From Agarivorans sp. Toyoura001 (lineage in GTDB: Bacteria > Pseudomonadota > Gammaproteobacteria > Enterobacterales > Celerinatantimonadaceae), in the NCBI RefSeq assembly GCF_005405585.1, contig NZ_BJEQ01000020.1, positions 17,850-81,849 of the forward strand: a DNA stretch of 64,000 nt. Reading direction: 5' to 3'. Position 1 is the stretch's first letter, and each line of letters opens with the position of its first letter. Position numbers and translations under genes: made by a program. The notes below the pieces were generated by a model, which had not been told where the DNA came from, did no database searches, and saw nothing but the letters and a program-made list of their open reading frames with translations. Positions 34,364 to 45,021 of the stretch are shown here, piece by piece.

Positions 34364-37300
34364 ATGAAAAAGGTGTTTGCCATAAGTATGGTGGCAGCGT
34401 CGATCTCTGCGCAGGCGGAAATTGCAGCGACTCATATTTATCATAATCATATGCCAAATTTTTGGCCGTACTACGATGTAAGTCAATATGAAGGTTTGTC
34501 GGTAGGCGACCCCGTTCGTTATGCCTACGACGGCCAAGTCATTAACCTCAAGAATAGTCCTCCAGCTAACTACACGTTTTATATTCCCGGTAGCGGTGCC
34601 CCAATGCCGCACGACGATTTAGTCTCTTATTATCAGCATCATGCTAAAAAAGGTGCCTACTTAAGTTGGCCAATGGATACGGCCAAAGGCAACAACGGCA
34701 ATCATCCTCAAAGCCAAACGCATGTCACCATGTCAGCATCAGTGATTAACAACGTGCAGAGTTTTGGCGAGTTAGGTAATTTGGACGGTTACAATTTGGG
34801 CTGGGGTGCTTATTGGCGTGATACCCAAAACAGTACTAAGACCAGCGGTGGTTTTAATGCTCTAGACACTATCCACTTCTCTGGTCACCACACCATGGGG
34901 CCTTTGGTGGGTAATGACTATTTCTTAAAAGATTTGATTTATCAAAACGTTACTTTGGCTCAAGATTATTTCTTAGGTGATTCATTTAAATCATCTAAAG
35001 GCTTCTTCCCAACAGAGCTAGGCTTTTCTGAGCGAATTATTCCGGTATTGACCAAGTTAGGCATTGAGTGGTCAGTATTAGGTAACGTGCATTACTCGCG
35101 TACCTTACGTGATTACCCTTACCTAAACGACCCGGGTAAAGACACCTTAATCTCACCACCTAACCGTGCCGACTTACAAAACGTTAGTGATATTGGTGCT
35201 TGGACTGAACTGCACATGTTTAATGAGCAGCAGGTTACCTACAATAAATTCCCTTTTGCTTCTATTCCGCACTGGGTGCAATACGTAGATCCTAATACCG
35301 GCGAGCAGCATAAGGTGGCGGGTATTCCGGTAGAGCAAGCGAGTTCTTGGGAAGAGGGCTACCAAGGCTCTGTAACTGCTGATGTGCTTAAAGCATTTGA
35401 AGGTGACGCAGCATCGCTTGGTAGAACTCAGTATTTCACTATTGCTCACGATGGCGATAACTCATCTGGACGTGCTGGCGACGGCGGTACTTGGGCCAAC
35501 TCAGGTAACGTAACCTATGCAGACAGTTCGGTTCGCGGTATGGGGGTGGATGAATATCTAAAAGCTTACCCAATTCCTGCGGATGACATTGTTCACGTAC
35601 AAGATGGCTCTTGGATTGATACTCGAGATTCATCTGCTGATCCAACGTGGTATCACTGGCATATTCCAGTGGGTGTGTGGCGTGGCCAAATGGCTGATTT
35701 TAATACTGCCAATGGCACTGATTTTGTCGCCACTCGCGAGCATATGGTATCGCTAGAGCTAGGTTATCATTATCTAGAGCGTAACTTTGCCTTACTGCAA
35801 GCGGCAGAAAACTACGCAAAAACAGCTGAGCAAATCTGGTTAGACAATAACCCTAACCATTGGAGCCCAAGCACCGCGCGTGATAACGAAGTGACCTACC
35901 CAGGTAACCAGTTAAACCCGTGGATGATGTCTTACCCTGTTAAAGGTGATGCCGGAAACAACTACGCCGGTGGTGCAAACCCAGCTGAATTAGGTTGGTA
36001 TTTCTTGCTAGCATCTATTGATTCAGGTTTTGGTTATTATGACGAAAACGTTGATGACGGGGTAAAACCTACCATTTCGTTTAATCAGTCTTTGCACTTC
36101 ACTACACCTTATGTAGATGCCAACTTGAGCCAAGATAAAACCGGCCCGTCTGTTTGGTGGCCTCAGCGCTACCCTTACAATCCTGGTAGTGCCAACTCAA
36201 GTAAGGCTGAAGGGTGGGCGACGGTTTACGCTGATACTAAGTTTGCTATTTACACCTATGGTTATGACGTAAATGGCATTCAAGATATTAAAGTTAAGGT
36301 ACGTGTTCACAAAGATAAGTGGGCGACCGCAACCGATAAAACCTTTAAGTTGTACGATCCAAGTGCTCACAGCAGCGATCCAAATGTTGACCCATCGCGT
36401 GTAGGTGAATGGCAAAGCTTTGACATGAATGAACGCGACTTAAGTGGCGATATCAATGGTGTGACTTGGCAGCCTTCTGGTAAAGAAATGTTTGATGTAG
36501 TACCTGCCCAAGAAATTGGTAACTTGTACTTCAGCTACATTGACCAATACCAGGAGCAATTGCTTGATTACTACATTGAAGCAACAGATAGCAAAGGCAA
36601 TGTGACTCGTTCTGAGATTCAACAAGTTTACGTAGGTGCTGGCCAGTTTAGTTCGGTGGGCGGTAAAACAGTTGAAGATGTTAATGGCGCAATTGCTGGC
36701 GAAGCCATGTTCTTTACTGATGGCGTGGTAGTGGGAGATAAACGCCCTGTTGCCAATATAGATGCTACTGGTGGAGAAGTGGCATTGGGTACCGTTGTTA
36801 CCTTAAGTGCTGCAGGCTCTTCAGATGAAGAAGGTCCAATTGCTAGTTACTTATGGAGCACTGGTGAAACTACCCCTTCAATTACAGTTACGCTAAATGA
36901 ACGTACTACTGTGTCGGTGACTGTGACCGATAGCGTGGGTCAAAAAGCCTCTACCAGTGTGACTTATCGTATTATTGGTCAGTCTCTTACTTCAACGGTG
37001 TACTATCAAGACAACAGCGGTTGGGGGCAAGTATGTTTGCATTACACCGTTGATGGTGCGGTAACTTGGACAGTGGCACCTGGCGAAGCTATGCAAAGTG
37101 TTGGTGGTAACTGGTACAGCTTAACCGTAGACCTAGTGGATGGTACTCAACTAGAGTTTGTCGCTAACAACTGTAGCGGTACATGGGATAATAATGGCGG
37201 TCAAAACTACAAAGTAGATGATGGCAGTTGGAATGTTGTCTCGGGAGCCATCGCAGCAGGTATACCAGATGGTTTAGATGGTAACGCGGCACCCGTAGCT

Positions 37301-38620
37301 GCTATTAGCCCTAGCAGCCAAACAGTAGCGAAAGGCTCTGTGGTGACCTTAAGTGGTGCAGGTTCAAGTGATAGTGACGGGTCAATTGCCAGTTACAGCT
37401 GGAGTACTGGTGCAAGCACTGAGTCTATTTCGGTCACGGTGAATGAAACTCAAACCATTAGCCTTACGGTTAGCGACGACAAAGGTAAAACTGCCAGTAC
37501 CTCGGTAACACTGACGGTAGTGCCAAATAAAGCACCTATCGCCAACATTTCTCCGGCGAATCAAACCGTTGCCACTGGGACTACTGTTACCTTGAGTGCA
37601 GCTGGTTCAAGTGATGAAGATGGCTCTATTACGAGTTACTTGTGGAGCACAGGCGAAACAACTAGCAGCATTGATGTAGTGGTAGATGTAAGCAAAACCA
37701 TCAGCGTAACTGTCACTGATAATGAAGGTGCTACAGCAACTGCTAACGCTGTGTTAAGCGTGGAAAGCGATGAAAAAGCGAAAAACTTTAATCAGCTTTA
37801 TTTCCGCGGAACAGCAAACGGCTGGGTAACTACTGCGATGGACCTGGTTGCTGATAATACATGGCAACTAGTAGTTGAACTTGATGGCCAAGCTGATCAG
37901 CGCTTTAAGTTTGATGTAAACGGTGATTGGGGGCAGAACTACGGCGATAACAATGCTGACGGAGTGCTAGAGCAATCAGGTGGAGATATTTTCACTACGC
38001 TAACGGGTTCTTATTTAATCGAAGTTAATGATCAGACGCTGGCTTACAGCATCACTGAGCTTAATGCTAACCAAGCTCCCACGGCCATTATTGGTGCCTC
38101 GGCTACTCAAATAGATATTGGCCAAAGCATTACTTACAGTGCGGCCGGTTCTAGTGATAGTGACGGCACCATTGCTAGCTACCTATGGAGCAATGATGCG
38201 ACCACAGAAACCACTACTGTAAATTACGCTACTGCAGGTTCTTATGGTATGAGCCTTACCGTAACCGATGACGGCGGTAAAACGGCAAAAGCGTCTGTTG
38301 TTGTAGAGGTGATTGACCCAAATGCTAACTTTACTGCTAACTTCCAACAGCTGTTCTTTAGAGGAACGGCTAACAACTGGCAAACTGGGGCAATGAGCTT
38401 AGTGGCAAATAATACTTGGCAAACTACGGTAAGCTTTGACGGCCAGAATGAGCAACGTTTTAAGTTTGATGTTAGTGGTGATTGGTCAAATAATTACGGC
38501 GACAATAATAACGATGGCGTACTAGAGCAAACGGGTGGAGACATCTTCACCAACGTTGTAGGCAATTACATAGTGGAAGTGAATGATGCCACTATGCAAT
38601 ATAAAATCATCGCTCAATAA
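34364..38620 (+). CDS. Secreted GH57-like alpha-glucan enzyme with PKD and carbohydrate-binding modules
   Basis: 1418-residue exported protein. The start MKKVFAIS has AAGGA upstream and gives a signal peptide cut after AQA-18. The N-terminal ~780 residues look like a GH57 hydrolase: HNHMP at 27-31, PTELGFSERIIPVLTKLGIEW near 215-235 (Glu as possible nucleophile) and TIAHDGDN near 359-366. PKD domains lie near 792-870, 974-1050, 1054-1135 and 1236-1320 (AAGSSDxxGxIxSYLWS pattern). A CBM25/26-like starch-binding module is near 874-970. Two copies of a RGTANxW module lie near 1141-1232 and 1325-1418. It probably degrades starch or glycogen outside the cell. The GH57 call is from motif recall. 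It stands alone, with its own terminator. Confidence 0.7.
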   Translation: MKKVFAISMVAASISAQAEIAATHIYHNHMPNFWPYYDVSQYEGLSVGDPVRYAYDGQVINLKNSPPANYTFYIPGSGAPMPHDDLVSYYQHHAKKGAYLSWPMDTAKGNNGNHPQSQTHVTMSASVINNVQSFGELGNLDGYNLGWGAYWRDTQNSTKTSGGFNALDTIHFSGHHTMGPLVGNDYFLKDLIYQNVTLAQDYFLGDSFKSSKGFFPTELGFSERIIPVLTKLGIEWSVLGNVHYSRTLRDYPYLNDPGKDTLISPPNRADLQNVSDIGAWTELHMFNEQQVTYNKFPFASIPHWVQYVDPNTGEQHKVAGIPVEQASSWEEGYQGSVTADVLKAFEGDAASLGRTQYFTIAHDGDNSSGRAGDGGTWANSGNVTYADSSVRGMGVDEYLKAYPIPADDIVHVQDGSWIDTRDSSADPTWYHWHIPVGVWRGQMADFNTANGTDFVATREHMVSLELGYHYLERNFALLQAAENYAKTAEQIWLDNNPNHWSPSTARDNEVTYPGNQLNPWMMSYPVKGDAGNNYAGGANPAELGWYFLLASIDSGFGYYDENVDDGVKPTISFNQSLHFTTPYVDANLSQDKTGPSVWWPQRYPYNPGSANSSKAEGWATVYADTKFAIYTYGYDVNGIQDIKVKVRVHKDKWATATDKTFKLYDPSAHSSDPNVDPSRVGEWQSFDMNERDLSGDINGVTWQPSGKEMFDVVPAQEIGNLYFSYIDQYQEQLLDYYIEATDSKGNVTRSEIQQVYVGAGQFSSVGGKTVEDVNGAIAGEAMFFTDGVVVGDKRPVANIDATGGEVALGTVVTLSAAGSSDEEGPIASYLWSTGETTPSITVTLNERTTVSVTVTDSVGQKASTSVTYRIIGQSLTSTVYYQDNSGWGQVCLHYTVDGAVTWTVAPGEAMQSVGGNWYSLTVDLVDGTQLEFVANNCSGTWDNNGGQNYKVDDGSWNVVSGAIAAGIPDGLDGNAAPVAAISPSSQTVAKGSVVTLSGAGSSDSDGSIASYSWSTGASTESISVTVNETQTISLTVSDDKGKTASTSVTLTVVPNKAPIANISPANQTVATGTTVTLSAAGSSDEDGSITSYLWSTGETTSSIDVVVDVSKTISVTVTDNEGATATANAVLSVESDEKAKNFNQLYFRGTANGWVTTAMDLVADNTWQLVVELDGQADQRFKFDVNGDWGQNYGDNNADGVLEQSGGDIFTTLTGSYLIEVNDQTLAYSITELNANQAPTAIIGASATQIDIGQSITYSAAGSSDSDGTIASYLWSNDATTETTTVNYATAGSYGMSLTVTDDGGKTAKASVVVEVIDPNANFTANFQQLFFRGTANNWQTGAMSLVANNTWQTTVSFDGQNEQRFKFDVSGDWSNNYGDNNNDGVLEQTGGDIFTNVVGNYIVEVNDATMQYKIIAQ
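37787..38618 (+). repeat. Duplicated C-terminal module in the GH57-like gene
   Basis: Segments 37787-38050 and 38341-38618 encode related ~90-residue modules. Both contain FRGTAN-W, QRFKFDV-GDW and NNYGDNN or NYGDNNADGVLEQ-GGDIF. They are separated by a PKD domain, so the copying involved a PKD-module unit. The calcium-ligand-like DNNxDGxLE loop is kept in both. Confidence 0.75.
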
Positions 38621-38640
38621 ACCTATCTCACCCTAAGTAA

Positions 38641-38665
38641 AAGCCGCTACATAGCGGCTTTTTTC
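38641..38665 (+). terminator. Terminator of the GH57-like gene
   Basis: Stem AAGCCGCT/AGCGGCTT with an ACAT loop followed by TTTT. Confidence 0.9.
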
Positions 38666-38755
38666 TTTGCTTCGCATTGGCCGCTTAGGCGGCTGGCTAG
38701 CGAGTTCCAGTGATTTCACGTATAGTTTGCCTTAATTGCTTCACTAGGTAGAAAG

Positions 38756-39052
38756 ATGAATATAGAAGACATGCAAAAAAATGCAGAGCCTGCATTAAAG
38801 CTCCTTAAAGCCCTAGCTAACGAAAGCCGTTTAATGATTTTGTGCCATCTAGTCGAAGGTGAGTTAACGGTAGGGGAGTTAAACCAACGGGTTCAGCTTA
38901 GCCAGTCTGCTTTATCACAACACTTAGCATGGTTACGCAAAGATAAGCTGGTAAGCACCCGTAAAGAGTCTCAAACCATCTTCTATTCTTTGGCTAGTGA
39001 TGAAGCCAAAGCGGTGTTAGGCCAGCTGCACGCGCTGTACTGTGCTGATTAG
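38756..39052 (+). CDS. ArsR/SmtB-family regulator, HlyU-like
   Basis: 98-residue winged-helix repressor/anti-repressor. ANESRLMILCHLVEGELTVGEL (about 21-42) and the recognition helix LSQSALSQHLAWLRKDKLV (48-66) closely resemble Vibrio HlyU and the sulfide-responsive BigR/SqrR group. Cysteines C30 and C96 sit at the positions of the redox/persulfide-sensing pair of that group, and no metal-binding CxC is present. In vibrios HlyU lifts silencing of toxin genes; here no obvious target adjoins it. Single gene between two terminators. Confidence 0.82.
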   Translation: MNIEDMQKNAEPALKLLKALANESRLMILCHLVEGELTVGELNQRVQLSQSALSQHLAWLRKDKLVSTRKESQTIFYSLASDEAKAVLGQLHALYCAD

Positions 39053-39067
39053 CTGAATTTCAGATAT

Positions 39068-39096
39068 AAAAAAACCGGCCAAGGCCGGTTTTTTTT
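39068..39096. terminator. Bidirectional terminator between hlyU-like and rpsT
   Basis: Stem AAAAACCGGCC/GGCCGGTTTTT with an AA loop, with A-run and T-run on the two sides; it serves both convergent genes. Confidence 0.93.
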
Positions 39097-39111
39097 ATCA
39101 AGCGCTTTAAA

Positions 39112-39372
39112 TTAAAGTGCGTTGATTTTAGCAACAATGCGGCTCTTATGACGAGCTGCTTTGTTTTTGCTGATCAAACCTTTAGACGCGTAACGGTCTA
39201 AAACTGGTTGAGCGGCTTGGTATGCTGCTGTAGCTGCTTCTTTATCGCCTGCTTCGATAGCTGCAATAACTTTTTTCAAATTAGTGCGCATCATAGAGCG
39301 ACGGCTAGCGTTATGTTGACGACGCTTTTCAGCTTGGACAGCGCGTTTTTTAGCTGACTTAATATTAGCCAA
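39112..39372 (-). CDS. rpsT: 30S ribosomal protein S20
   Basis: 86-residue S20, beginning [20 protein letters not shown] after the initiator. The start codon is TTG, as in E. coli rpsT, where the poor start is part of autoregulation by S20. The basic helical composition and length are standard. Divergent from murJ across 238 bp that should hold both promoters, the usual gammaproteobacterial arrangement. Confidence 0.97.
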   Translation of the reverse strand: MANIKSAKKRAVQAEKRRQHNASRRSMMRTNLKKVIAAIEAGDKEAATAAYQAAQPVLDRYASKGLISKNKAARHKSRIVAKINAL

Positions 39373-39610
39373 GTGTAACTCCTGAACTTTGTCTTGGAAT
39401 TATGAATTTTAAGGCCGTGGAATATGCCCGTTTTTCATGTTTATGTCAAACAATTTTTAACCAACTATAAATATCCAAGTGCGTAAAGGCCAAGTAAACG
39501 TTACGGCCGTAGCATAGATCTGTATAGGCGGGTAAACTGTGGCGCGATTCTACCAGCATTTTCTATGTTAGGGCAGAGGAATTTGTATAAATTGGCAACA
39601 GGACAGTGCA

Positions 39611-41188
39611 TTGAGTAAAACCTTGTTAAAATCGGGCGCTATTGTTAGCGGTATGACCTTGATTTCTCGCGTATTGGGTTTAGTTCGAGACGTAGTAATA
39701 GCAAACTTGATGGGGGCGGGCGTAGCCGCCGATGTATTCTTCTTTGCCAACAAAATCCCCAACTTCTTACGCCGACTATTTGCCGAAGGCGCGTTTGCCC
39801 AAGCTTTTGTGCCAGTGCTTACCGAGTACAAACAAAAAAGTGCCGAAGATGAAGTAAGAGAACTGGTTGCCAAGGTGAGCGGTACGCTTGGCTTGGCGGT
39901 GACCATTGTGACCTTATTTGGCATTATTGGCTCGCCACTGATTGCTGCCCTATTTGGTACAGGCTGGTTTATCTCATGGTTAAATGATGGGCCTGATGCC
40001 GCAAAGTTTGAACTGTCGGCCTTTTTATTAAAAATTACCTTTCCCTATTTGTGGTTTGTCACCTTTACCGGTTTATCGGGGGCCATTCTTAATGCTTATG
40101 GTCGTTTTGCGGTGGCTGCCTTTACTCCTGTGTTACTGAATGTCGTGATCATTGGTTTCGCCATGCTAGTGTCACCGCAGCTAGAGCAGCCCGAGGTAGG
40201 GTTAGCTATGGGCGTGTTTTTTGGTGGCTTGGTTCAGTTTCTGTTTCAACTGCCTTTTCTATTTAGGCTTAAGTTATTACGCAAGCCAAGTTGGGGCTGG
40301 AAGCACCCAGGTGTGGAAAAAATTCGCACTTTAATGATTCCCGCTTTATTTGGGGTCTCGGTCAGTCAAATTAACCTGCTGCTTGATACTCTTATTGCCA
40401 GCTTTCTGGTCACTGGTTCTATTTCTTGGCTGTATTATTCAGACCGTTTGTTGGAGTTTCCATTAGGGTTATTTGGCATTGCTATCGCCACGGTGATCTT
40501 ACCTAGTTTGTCGCAACGTCATGTAGACGCTAATCCTAAACAGTTCCAACAAACCATGGATTGGGCAGTGCGTATGGTGTGCTTTCTAGGTATTCCAGCC
40601 ACCATAGGTTTAGCGTTGTTAGGTCACCCTATTCTTCAAGTATTATTTATGCGCGGTGCTTTTGACCAACAAGATGTACTTAATGCCTCATACAGTTTAA
40701 TGGCGTATAGCGGTGGCTTGTTATTCTTTATGTTAGTGAAAGTATTAGCGCCCGGTTATTACTCGCGGCAAGATACTAAAACCCCGGTTAAAATTGGCAT
40801 CATTGCCATGGTGAGTAATATGGGTTTTAACCTTATTTTCGCCATTCCTTATGGCTACGTAGGGTTGGCGATTGCCACAGCGTTGTCGGCTCTGCTTAAC
40901 GCTTCTTTATTGTATCGGGGCTTGCACAAGCAAGGAGTATACAAAGTGAGCCGAGCCACTAGCGGGTGCATTGTGCGCATAGTGCTCGCTTCAGTTGCCA
41001 TGGGAGGCCTTATTTACTGGCTTTCTCCGGTGGCTGAGCAATGGTTTGCCCTTAACTGGTACAACAGCGTTATTCAGTTGAGCATTTGCGTTGCAGCGGC
41101 CATTGCCAGCTACTTAGTTTTACTATTTTGCTTAGGGATAAGATTAGCGCACTTGAAAAGCAGTTTCGGGGCTGTAACTGCGGACTAA
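39611..41188 (+). CDS. murJ: Lipid II flippase MurJ
   Basis: 525-residue inner-membrane MOP-superfamily flippase that moves lipid II across the membrane for peptidoglycan synthesis. It starts at TTG (SKTLLKSGAIVSGMTLISRV) with RDVVIANLMGAGVAADVFF typical of the first helices, and has about fourteen membrane segments. The arginine-rich first loop and KIPNFLRRLFAEGAFAQAFVP near 50-70 are conserved. It heads the murJ-ribF-ileS-lspA-fkpB-ispH series. Confidence 0.96.
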   Translation: MSKTLLKSGAIVSGMTLISRVLGLVRDVVIANLMGAGVAADVFFFANKIPNFLRRLFAEGAFAQAFVPVLTEYKQKSAEDEVRELVAKVSGTLGLAVTIVTLFGIIGSPLIAALFGTGWFISWLNDGPDAAKFELSAFLLKITFPYLWFVTFTGLSGAILNAYGRFAVAAFTPVLLNVVIIGFAMLVSPQLEQPEVGLAMGVFFGGLVQFLFQLPFLFRLKLLRKPSWGWKHPGVEKIRTLMIPALFGVSVSQINLLLDTLIASFLVTGSISWLYYSDRLLEFPLGLFGIAIATVILPSLSQRHVDANPKQFQQTMDWAVRMVCFLGIPATIGLALLGHPILQVLFMRGAFDQQDVLNASYSLMAYSGGLLFFMLVKVLAPGYYSRQDTKTPVKIGIIAMVSNMGFNLIFAIPYGYVGLAIATALSALLNASLLYRGLHKQGVYKVSRATSGCIVRIVLASVAMGGLIYWLSPVAEQWFALNWYNSVIQLSICVAAAIASYLVLLFCLGIRLAHLKSSFGAVTAD

Positions 41189-41230
41189 ACAAGCTATAAT
41201 CCGTCGGTTTTTGACGAAATAGGCGCGGGA

Positions 41231-42169
41231 ATGGAGTTAATTCGCGGTATACGCAACATTAAAGCGCGCCATTATGGCTGTGCCTTAAGCATCGGTAATT
41301 TTGATGGTGTGCATTTAGGCCATCAGCAAGTAATAAAACGATTAGTTGAACAGGCTCGCCAGCGGGGCTTACCTGCTGCGGTAATGATTTTTGAGCCGCA
41401 ACCTTTAGAAATATTCGCTAAAGATAAAGCGCCCGCTCGAATTAGCCGCTTTCGCGATAAATACCAACAGCTCAAAAGTTTGGGTGTTGACCGTTTGTTA
41501 GTGGTGCGTTTTAACCAAGCCTTTGCTCAGCAAAGTGCCGACTATTTTGTGCGTCAATTATTGGTAGAGTTGTTAGGTATTAAGTATCTAGCAGTAGGCG
41601 ATGACTTTCATTTTGGTAAAGGCCGAGAAGGTAACTTTGCTAGTTTGCAAGCCGCTAAACAGCAATATGGTTTTGAGCTAACTTCAACTGATTCATTTTG
41701 TATGAATCAACAGCGAGTTAGCAGCACCTTATTGCGCCAGCATTTAGCTGACTCTGATTTTAATACCGTGGGTCAGTTATTAGGGCGAAAATTTAGCTTT
41801 AGTGGCAAAGTGATCCACGGGCAAAAACTAGGGCGCCAACTGGGATTTGCTACGGCAAACCTAAAGGTGGCTCGTCATGTTTGCCCGATTCATGGTGTAT
41901 TTGCAGTAAAAGTGTATGTACACGGGCAGCCAGAGCATCGATTCTCTGGAATTGCCAATATAGGCTGGCGACCAACCGCCGCAGGAAAAGATTTATTGGT
42001 GGAAGCGCATTTGTTTGAGTTTGATGCCAATCTGTATGGTCAACGCTTAGTGGTTGAACCGCAGTTAAAAATACGAGATGAACAAAAATTTGATTCACTT
42101 GATGCGCTGAAAGCTCAGGTGAATCTCGATATTAAGCGAGCAAAAGCCTACTATGGCCTTGCTGAGTAA
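41231..42169 (+). CDS. ribF: Bifunctional riboflavin kinase/FAD synthetase
   Basis: 312-residue cytoplasmic enzyme making FMN and FAD. N-terminal nucleotidyltransferase domain: [18 protein letters not shown] near 18-35 (HLGH class) and SSTLLRQ near 157. C-terminal flavokinase: [20 protein letters not shown] near 188-207 and [10 protein letters not shown] near 240. ATG directly after GGCGCGGGA. It precedes ileS by 20 bp. Confidence 0.96.
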   Translation: MELIRGIRNIKARHYGCALSIGNFDGVHLGHQQVIKRLVEQARQRGLPAAVMIFEPQPLEIFAKDKAPARISRFRDKYQQLKSLGVDRLLVVRFNQAFAQQSADYFVRQLLVELLGIKYLAVGDDFHFGKGREGNFASLQAAKQQYGFELTSTDSFCMNQQRVSSTLLRQHLADSDFNTVGQLLGRKFSFSGKVIHGQKLGRQLGFATANLKVARHVCPIHGVFAVKVYVHGQPEHRFSGIANIGWRPTAAGKDLLVEAHLFEFDANLYGQRLVVEPQLKIRDEQKFDSLDALKAQVNLDIKRAKAYYGLAE

Positions 42170-42189
42170 TTGACTGGAAAAGTGATTCG

Positions 42190-45021
42190 ATGAGCGACTA
42201 TAAAGATACTCTTAATTTACCTGATACTGAATTTCCGATGCGTGGTAACTTAGCCAACCGCGAACCTGCAATGCTTAAGCGTTGGGACGAAAAGGATTTG
42301 TACGGCCAGATTAGACAGGCCAAAAAAGGTAAAAAGAGCTTTATTTTGCATGATGGCCCTCCTTACGCCAACGGCAATATTCACCTTGGCCATTCGGTTA
42401 ACAAGGTGCTTAAAGACATCATTATTAAATCGAAGACCTTGTCAGACTTTGACTCGCCATATGTGCCGGGTTGGGACTGTCATGGTTTGCCTATCGAGTT
42501 GCAAGTAGAGAAGAAAGTTGGCAAGCCTGGTAAAAAGGTAACTGCTGCTGAGTTTCGTCAAAAGTGTCGTGATTATGCTGCTAAGCAAATCGACGGTCAG
42601 CGTAAAGACTTTATCCGCATGGGCATACTAGGTGATTGGCAAAATCCTTACCTAACCATGAATTTTGGTACTGAAGCTAATATTATCCGTTCATTGGCTA
42701 AAATCATCGATAACGGCCACCTATTGCAAGGCTCTAAGCCGGTGCATTGGTGTACCGATTGTGGCAGCGCATTAGCCGAAGCCGAAGTTGAGTATGAAGA
42801 TAAAACTTCTCCAGCTATTGATGTACGTTTCACAGCAGTAGACGACGCGGCAGTTCTCGCCAAATTCGATCACCCAGAAGGTGTTACTGGTGAAGGCCCG
42901 ATCTCTACAGTAATTTGGACCACCACTCCCTGGACCTTACCGGCTAACCGTGCAGTAGCGGTGAACGCGCATTTAGAATATGTACTAGTGCAAATTGAAA
43001 CCGAAGCCGGTAAAGAGCGCTTAATTTTAGCGCGTGACTTAATGGAGCAATGTGTAGAGCGTTTTGGCGCGACCCACTTTAATGCGCTAGGTTACTGTCA
43101 AGGTGAAGCCCTTGAGCTGATTAAGGTTAAGCACCCGTTCTACGATTTTGAAGTACCGGTTATTTTAGGTGACCACGTTACTACGGAATCAGGTACTGGT
43201 TGTGTGCATACCGCACCTGGCCACGGCCAAGAAGATTTTGCTGTTGGCCAAAAATACGATCTAGAAGTCGCCAACCCAGTGGGCGACAACGGTGTTTATT
43301 TATCTGACACTGAGTTTTTTGCTGGCCAACACGTATTTAAAGCCAACGACAATGTGGTTGAGAAGCTAAAAGAAACTGGCGCCTTATTGCATCATCATGC
43401 ATACCGCCACAGTTACCCACATTGCTGGCGCCACAAAACACCTATTATTTTCCGTGCTACGCCGCAGTGGTTTATTAGCATGGATCAAAATGGTTTGCGT
43501 AAGCAGGCTATGCAAGAAATCGAGAAGACCCAGTGGATCCCTGATTGGGGCCAAAGCCGTATCGAAAGCATGGTAGAGAACCGCCCAGATTGGTGTATCT
43601 CTCGTCAACGTACGTGGGGCGTGCCAATTGCACTATTTGTGCATCGTGAAACTAATGAGCTTCACCCACGTGCAGTAGAGCTTATGGAAGAAGTGGCGAA
43701 ACGAGTAGAAAAAACCGGTATTCAAGCATGGTGGGATTTAGATGCTACCGAATTGTTGGGCGCTGAAGCTGATCAATACCGTAAAGTAGAAGACACTTTA
43801 GATGTATGGTTTGACTCAGGTTCGACCCACTCAAGCGTAGTAGACGCGCGTGCAGAGTTTAATGGTCAAGCTACCGATATGTACCTTGAGGGTTCAGATC
43901 AACACCGTGGCTGGTTCCAATCATCATTGATGATCTCAACAGCGATGCACGGCAAAGCACCATACCAACAAGTATTGACTCATGGCTTTACGGTTGATGC
44001 TAACGGCCATAAGTTTTCTAAATCTTTAGGCAACGGTATTGCGCCGCAAGATATCTGGAACAAATTGGGTTCAGACATCTTACGTTTGTGGATTGCTTCT
44101 ACTAACTACACCGCTGAAATGAGCGTGTCTGATGAAGTATTCAAGCGCAGTGCTGACGCATACCGTCGTATTCGTAATACTTCTCGCTTCTTATTAGCTA
44201 ATTTGGCTGGTTTTGAGCCTGAGCAGCACTTAGTGGCTGCTGAAGATATGGTCGAGCTTGATCGTTGGGTAGTAGGGCGTGCTGCTGCAGTTCAACAAGA
44301 GATTGTAGAAGCTTACGAGCAATACCAATTCCATGTGGTATACCAGAAGTTAATGCACTTCTGTTCTATCGAGCTAGGTAGCTTCTACTTAGACATTATT
44401 AAAGATCGACAGTACACGGCTAAAACAGATGGTCTAGCGCGTCGTTCTTGCCAAACGGCACTGTTCCACATTGCTGAAGCATTAACCCGCTGGATTGCGC
44501 CAATTCTAAGCTTTACTGCCGACGAAATTTGGCAAGCTCTTCCTGGTGAGCGTAACGAATTTGTATTCACTGAAACGTGGTATGAAGGTTTAACACCGTT
44601 AGCCCAAGACAACAGCATGAATGATGCATTCTGGGCACAATTAATCACTATTCGTGATGAGGTGAACAAGAACCTAGAGCAAGCGCGCCGTGATAAGAAA
44701 ATTGGTGGCACCTTAGAAGCGAAGGTAACGCTGTATGTCGATAGCGAGCTAGAACAAGTACTTACTCAGTTAGGTGATGAACTTCGCTTTGTATTACTTA
44801 CCTCTGGTGTGAGCTTACAGCCGCTAGAACAAGCAACTGCTGACGCGGCCGTTACCGAATTGGCCAACCTTAAAGTGGCTGTTGAAGTTGCCAGCGGTGA
44901 GAAATGTGACCGTTGTTGGCATCACCGCGAAGATGTTGGTCAAAATGCAGAGCATCCTAGCTTGTGTAGCCGTTGTGTTACCAACGTAGCGGGTGAAGGT
45001 GAGTCTCGTCACTATGCATAA
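42190..45021 (+). CDS. ileS: Isoleucyl-tRNA synthetase
   Basis: 943-residue class I synthetase, full length. ATP-binding motifs: [12 protein letters not shown] (HIGH variant) near 57-68 and KFSKS (KMSKS class) near 603-607. The editing domain has [13 protein letters not shown] near 242-254. The C-terminal zinc site is [12 protein letters not shown] and CSRC near 900-930. It charges tRNA-Ile in the cytoplasm. The end overlaps lspA by 8 bp. Confidence 0.98.
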   Translation: MSDYKDTLNLPDTEFPMRGNLANREPAMLKRWDEKDLYGQIRQAKKGKKSFILHDGPPYANGNIHLGHSVNKVLKDIIIKSKTLSDFDSPYVPGWDCHGLPIELQVEKKVGKPGKKVTAAEFRQKCRDYAAKQIDGQRKDFIRMGILGDWQNPYLTMNFGTEANIIRSLAKIIDNGHLLQGSKPVHWCTDCGSALAEAEVEYEDKTSPAIDVRFTAVDDAAVLAKFDHPEGVTGEGPISTVIWTTTPWTLPANRAVAVNAHLEYVLVQIETEAGKERLILARDLMEQCVERFGATHFNALGYCQGEALELIKVKHPFYDFEVPVILGDHVTTESGTGCVHTAPGHGQEDFAVGQKYDLEVANPVGDNGVYLSDTEFFAGQHVFKANDNVVEKLKETGALLHHHAYRHSYPHCWRHKTPIIFRATPQWFISMDQNGLRKQAMQEIEKTQWIPDWGQSRIESMVENRPDWCISRQRTWGVPIALFVHRETNELHPRAVELMEEVAKRVEKTGIQAWWDLDATELLGAEADQYRKVEDTLDVWFDSGSTHSSVVDARAEFNGQATDMYLEGSDQHRGWFQSSLMISTAMHGKAPYQQVLTHGFTVDANGHKFSKSLGNGIAPQDIWNKLGSDILRLWIASTNYTAEMSVSDEVFKRSADAYRRIRNTSRFLLANLAGFEPEQHLVAAEDMVELDRWVVGRAAAVQQEIVEAYEQYQFHVVYQKLMHFCSIELGSFYLDIIKDRQYTAKTDGLARRSCQTALFHIAEALTRWIAPILSFTADEIWQALPGERNEFVFTETWYEGLTPLAQDNSMNDAFWAQLITIRDEVNKNLEQARRDKKIGGTLEAKVTLYVDSELEQVLTQLGDELRFVLLTSGVSLQPLEQATADAAVTELANLKVAVEVASGEKCDRCWHHREDVGQNAEHPSLCSRCVTNVAGEGESRHYA

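Noticed and set aside
36732..38620. PKD and RGTAN repeats as CRISPR or other DNA repeat array
   Set aside because: The repeats are coding, in frame and imperfect, with protein-domain periodicity.
39568..39924. Open frame on the minus strand under the start of murJ
   Set aside because: It is fully antisense to the conserved murJ start, has low-complexity Ser/Thr/Ala content and no family resemblance.
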